DNA of 64,000 bases, from contig NZ_JAFEUP010000001.1 in assembly GCF_016901015.1 (NCBI RefSeq), positions 310,001 through 374,000 on the forward strand, read 5' to 3'. How positions within the stretch are numbered: the stretch's first letter is position 1; the number at the start of each line of letters is the position of its first letter. The stretch comes from Zestomonas insulae. Lineage in GTDB: Bacteria > Pseudomonadota > Gammaproteobacteria > Pseudomonadales > Pseudomonadaceae. The notes under the pieces are model-generated. The model was given only the letters and a program-made list of their open reading frames with translations. It ran no database searches and was not told the DNA's origin. The translations under genes and the position numbers were made by a program. Positions 61,266 through 64,000 of the stretch are shown here, piece by piece.

Positions 61266-62825
61266 TCACTCCTTGCTGGCCAGATCACCAGTGGGTTCGA
61301 TCAGTACCACCTGGCCTTGGCGCAGGAGGATGTCCATGATTTCGCTTTGCAGGTCGCGCAGCATGCCGGCCAGGCTGATGCCGCCGCTTTTCGGTGGCGC
61401 CAGCATGGTCAGCTTGTATAGCTCGAGCTTGTCCGGCGACTGCACGGCCAGCGGGCTAGAACCATTGCCGATCAGTTGCTCGCCGCTGAGACGCAACGAC
61501 AAGTGCATCTCGAAGGGGTCTTCGTGCAGGTCGCGATGGGTGCCGTTCAAGTCCTTGATGTGCCCGTACACCCCGGTAAGGCGATTAGCGATCAGGGAGT
61601 TTTCCTGCAGGCGCACATTCATGCTGTTGCGCACGCGTATGCCATGCCGCTCGTTGTTGATGCTGCGATTACGCCACAACAGGTTGTTGCCGCTCTCGTA
61701 GAGGGTGATGCCATCGGCCTCGTTCTTGTAGGCCTCGTTGTAGGCCACGACGTTGTTGACACTGCTACGGTCCAGCACGATGCCCGACAGCTTGTTGCCG
61801 TGGGAACGATTCCGGAAAATCCAGCTGTCGTTGACCTCGCGGGAAACGATGATGCCGTGCTTCTTCTTGGTTCCGAATGCCTCGTTCTCGGCGATGATCA
61901 GCCGCCGCGAGCGGTCGTGCGGGTCAATGCCGTAGACGATGTTGTCTTCGTAGACGTTGCCACGCAGCACCACATCGTCCGCCTCGTAGCAGTAGAAGCC
62001 GTACCACATGTCGATGAACCGCGAGCCGATCAGCCAGCCGCTTGGCCGCGGCCGTTTCATCTTCGGCGCCATGCTCGGGCTGTACTGGGAAATACTGACG
62101 CCGTAGGCCTTACTCGCGGCGTAGCCAAAACTGGTGATGATGCTGTTGACGATGTAAGTGCGCGTACCGCCCCAGGAGATCAGGTACGGACGAAACTCTT
62201 CCGCCTTGCGCCAGGCGGCGGGAGTGCGCTCTTTCTCGCGCCAGGCGGTGAGCTTGGTATCGGTGACGAACAGCTGGCCGTCGTTGACCAGAAAGGCTCC
62301 GCGCTCCTGGGAAAAGCGCAGTTCCTTGGTGCGTTGGTCGATATGCAGCGTTGCGCCCTGGCGCACGACGAGCGGCAGGCGCAACAGGAATACCCCGGGC
62401 TCCGTTTCGCTGAACGCTTCCTTGGGTAGCCAGCGGCCGAGATCGGCGCTGTTGACATAGCCCTGCTCGATAAAGATCGCCTGCGGCATCCGCCGCTGCC
62501 GCTCGACCCACTCGCGCAGGCGCTCGTTGCCACCGATGAACTCGTCGAGCATCGGCTCGCCGAGCATCTGCTTGAGCACCGCCCGACCTTGTGGCTTGGT
62601 CACCACTTTGGCCTGGACCGCCTCTGCAGTGAAACCGCTGAGATCGGGCAGTTGCGGCTCTTCCAACTTGAGATCGGCCGCCGGTACGGCGCTGATCCGG
62701 TAGGTCTGCGCCAGCACCGGTGGCGACACTGCCGGGCCCACCGAGGCCGCTTTCGCGGCCGGCTGGGCATAACCCGTGCCGCTGGCGATTGCCAACACAA
62801 CAAACAACGCGATACGGGTTGCCAT
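61266..62825 (-). CDS. algG: Poly(beta-D-mannuronate) C5 epimerase AlgG
   Basis: 519 residues. Signal peptide MATRIALFVVLAIASGTGYA, then a right-handed parallel beta-helix with tandem strand repeats (residues ~220-440). The catalytic motif is YGIDPHDRSRRLI, with Asp301-Pro-His303-Asp304 corresponding to the DPHD of known AlgG. Converts mannuronate to guluronate residues in the periplasm and protects the polymer from AlgL. Intact, in contrast to AlgX. It follows algE by 12 bases. Confidence 0.95.
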   Translation of the reverse strand: MATRIALFVVLAIASGTGYAQPAAKAASVGPAVSPPVLAQTYRISAVPAADLKLEEPQLPDLSGFTAEAVQAKVVTKPQGRAVLKQMLGEPMLDEFIGGNERLREWVERQRRMPQAIFIEQGYVNSADLGRWLPKEAFSETEPGVFLLRLPLVVRQGATLHIDQRTKELRFSQERGAFLVNDGQLFVTDTKLTAWREKERTPAAWRKAEEFRPYLISWGGTRTYIVNSIITSFGYAASKAYGVSISQYSPSMAPKMKRPRPSGWLIGSRFIDMWYGFYCYEADDVVLRGNVYEDNIVYGIDPHDRSRRLIIAENEAFGTKKKHGIIVSREVNDSWIFRNRSHGNKLSGIVLDRSSVNNVVAYNEAYKNEADGITLYESGNNLLWRNRSINNERHGIRVRNSMNVRLQENSLIANRLTGVYGHIKDLNGTHRDLHEDPFEMHLSLRLSGEQLIGNGSSPLAVQSPDKLELYKLTMLAPPKSGGISLAGMLRDLQSEIMDILLRQGQVVLIEPTGDLASKE

Positions 62826-62837
62826 GCTGCCTCCTGC

Positions 62838-64000
62838 TTAGAAACGCCAGACGACGTCGACGAACACGCGATGCATCGTCGAATCCGCATCATCGCCATA
62901 GGCATCGCCGGCGAAGAACAGACCGCCGCGCAAACGCACTAATGCCGAGGGTTCATCCTCGAGGCTCAAGGTCGAGGCGAGACCGGCCGGTAGCAGGCCC
63001 TGCTTGAAGTAGCGGGTCAGCACCACGTCCACCTCTTGGCCCAGATCCTTTTCACCGTCTTCGAGTGCCGCACTGAGGCCGGCATCGCCGGTAGGCGCCT
63101 CGTCGTCGACCCGCCAGAAGCGGTGATAGACCAAGCTGGCGTCGTACTCGTCGCGCAACTGCCAGGCACCGAACAGCGTCGCAACCTGCAGGTTGGACAG
63201 CTCGCCGCGGAACGCCTCACCGAAGCGATGCACCCGCGAACGGGTACCGGTGAAGTTGGAGCGATTGCTCTGCAAGCCGGTCTGGACGAACTGGTCCGAA
63301 TCACCATCGTCATCGGTGCCGCCACTGGCCCGCGCATAGCCGCCGCCGAAGCGCCAATCGTCGACATTCCAGCGTAGGCCGAGATCGGTCGCCCAAGCGT
63401 CGGCATGACCACTGGTCTTGCCGGTCACCACCCGCTGCCCGCCCAAATTGGCCTGGGTGGCGGTATCAACGTCACCACTCATCCAGATCGCCTGCGCCCA
63501 ATAGCTGAGCGGCCGCGTATTGCGTGGATTGAAATAGTCGCTGTCGGCGTTGATCCCCAGCCAGGTCAGGTCGCCGCGGGTGGTCTTGCTCAGGTCGTCG
63601 ACCGTTTCGCCGACGTCCGCCAGGTCACCGTCGTCCTGAGCATGTTCGACCTTCACGCCAACCCAGTGCCCTGGTGTCCATTGCCCGGACAGCGCGCCAA
63701 ACAGATGCAGGCGATCCTCGTCCTTGGGGTCGAGGTCATCGATGTCGGTACGATAGTCACTGAAACGTTCTGCCGCGCCGAGCTGAGCGCGCAACAAGGT
63801 GGTGTCGAACACCCAGTGAACGGCTTCGATGTTGGTGTCCCACCAGGTGCTGTCGTCGCTGCGTACGCGTTGCCGGCCCAGGCGCAGGTGCTCACCGGGA
63901 TAGGCGGTGAGACCGCTGTAGTCGACCCAGAACTCGCGCAAGGCCAGATAGTTTTTCTCCGGTTCACGCGAGTCGTCGATACCCTCCTCGCCCTCGGCAA
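62838..64000 (-). CDS. algE: Outer membrane alginate porin AlgE, N-terminus cut off
   Basis: The frame is open from the window end (64000) to the stop at 62838, about 387 residues of the C-terminal part; the signal peptide and first strands lie outside. Beta-barrel strands alternate polar and aromatic residues ([47 protein letters not shown]) and it ends in VFVDVVWRF with terminal Phe, typical of outer membrane barrels. Exports alginate. First visible gene of the operon; algK, alg44, alg8 and algD are expected beyond the edge. Confidence 0.93.
   Translation of the reverse strand, partial: AEGEEGIDDSREPEKNYLALREFWVDYSGLTAYPGEHLRLGRQRVRSDDSTWWDTNIEAVHWVFDTTLLRAQLGAAERFSDYRTDIDDLDPKDEDRLHLFGALSGQWTPGHWVGVKVEHAQDDGDLADVGETVDDLSKTTRGDLTWLGINADSDYFNPRNTRPLSYWAQAIWMSGDVDTATQANLGGQRVVTGKTSGHADAWATDLGLRWNVDDWRFGGGYARASGGTDDDGDSDQFVQTGLQSNRSNFTGTRSRVHRFGEAFRGELSNLQVATLFGAWQLRDEYDASLVYHRFWRVDDEAPTGDAGLSAALEDGEKDLGQEVDVVLTRYFKQGLLPAGLASTLSLEDEPSALVRLRGGLFFAGDAYGDDADSTMHRVFVDVVWRF

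Overview
The window is chromosomal DNA of a Pseudomonas species. The inference rests on high GC, Pseudomonas-type proteins throughout (OprI, AlgE/G/X/L/A, CysB, PpsA, ThrH, LipA/Lif) and several gene orders known from P. aeruginosa (cmaX-rraA-hydrolase-ppsA/ppsR; oprI beside an L,D-transpeptidase; tesA/ybbAP/greB/thpR/lipA/lif). The lipase region recalls the P. aeruginosa / P. alcaligenes side of the genus, but the species cannot be named from sequence alone. I saw no phage, insertion sequence, CRISPR array, tRNA or rRNA.

Layout. 1-6 kb: CorA/ZntB-like transporter (cut by the window start), RraA, an alpha/beta hydrolase, PEP synthase and, divergently, its regulatory kinase/phosphatase. 6-13 kb: the 2-methylcitrate (propionate) operon prpR-prpB-prpC-acnD-prpF, without prpD, with a clear promoter and two palindromic operators before prpR. 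13-16.2 kb: a three-gene envelope operon of a secreted retropepsin-like protease, a membrane inactive-transglutaminase/7TM protein and an ATP-grasp ligase. 16.2-27.1 kb: an accessory Fil-like cluster (FilA-E) preceded by two tandem MalT-type LuxR regulators. It contains an exported C39-type cysteine peptidase beside an exported small protein carrying a bacteriocin-leader-like motif, and is the best candidate for an under-described system here. 27-45 kb: housekeeping genes (pabB, thrH, cysH, cysB, a stress protein, a 5'-nucleotidase, a PanE-like reductase, a PilZ protein, DAHP synthase, oprI, L,D-transpeptidase, tesA, ybbA/ybbP, greB, thpR). 45-49.2 kb: two paralogous secreted lipases flanking one lipase foldase, each lipase with a good sigma-54 promoter match. 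49-57 kb: doxX, an MltF-like lytic transglycosylase, a TatD nuclease, a thioesterase, rlmM, acnA. 57-64 kb: the distal alginate operon on the minus strand (algE-algG-algX-algL-algA), running off the window end.

Most striking biology. (1) The alginate operon lacks algI, algJ and algF between algL and algA, and its AlgX has lost two of the three residues reported as the O-acetyltransferase triad. Both point to an alginate machine without O-acetylation but with epimerase, lyase and porin kept. (2) The Fil-like cluster suggests periplasmic processing of a secreted protein by a C39 peptidase, with export through two dedicated beta-barrels. (3) The lipase-foldase-lipase arrangement suggests that one chaperone serves two enzymes under nitrogen/carbon-type sigma-54 control.
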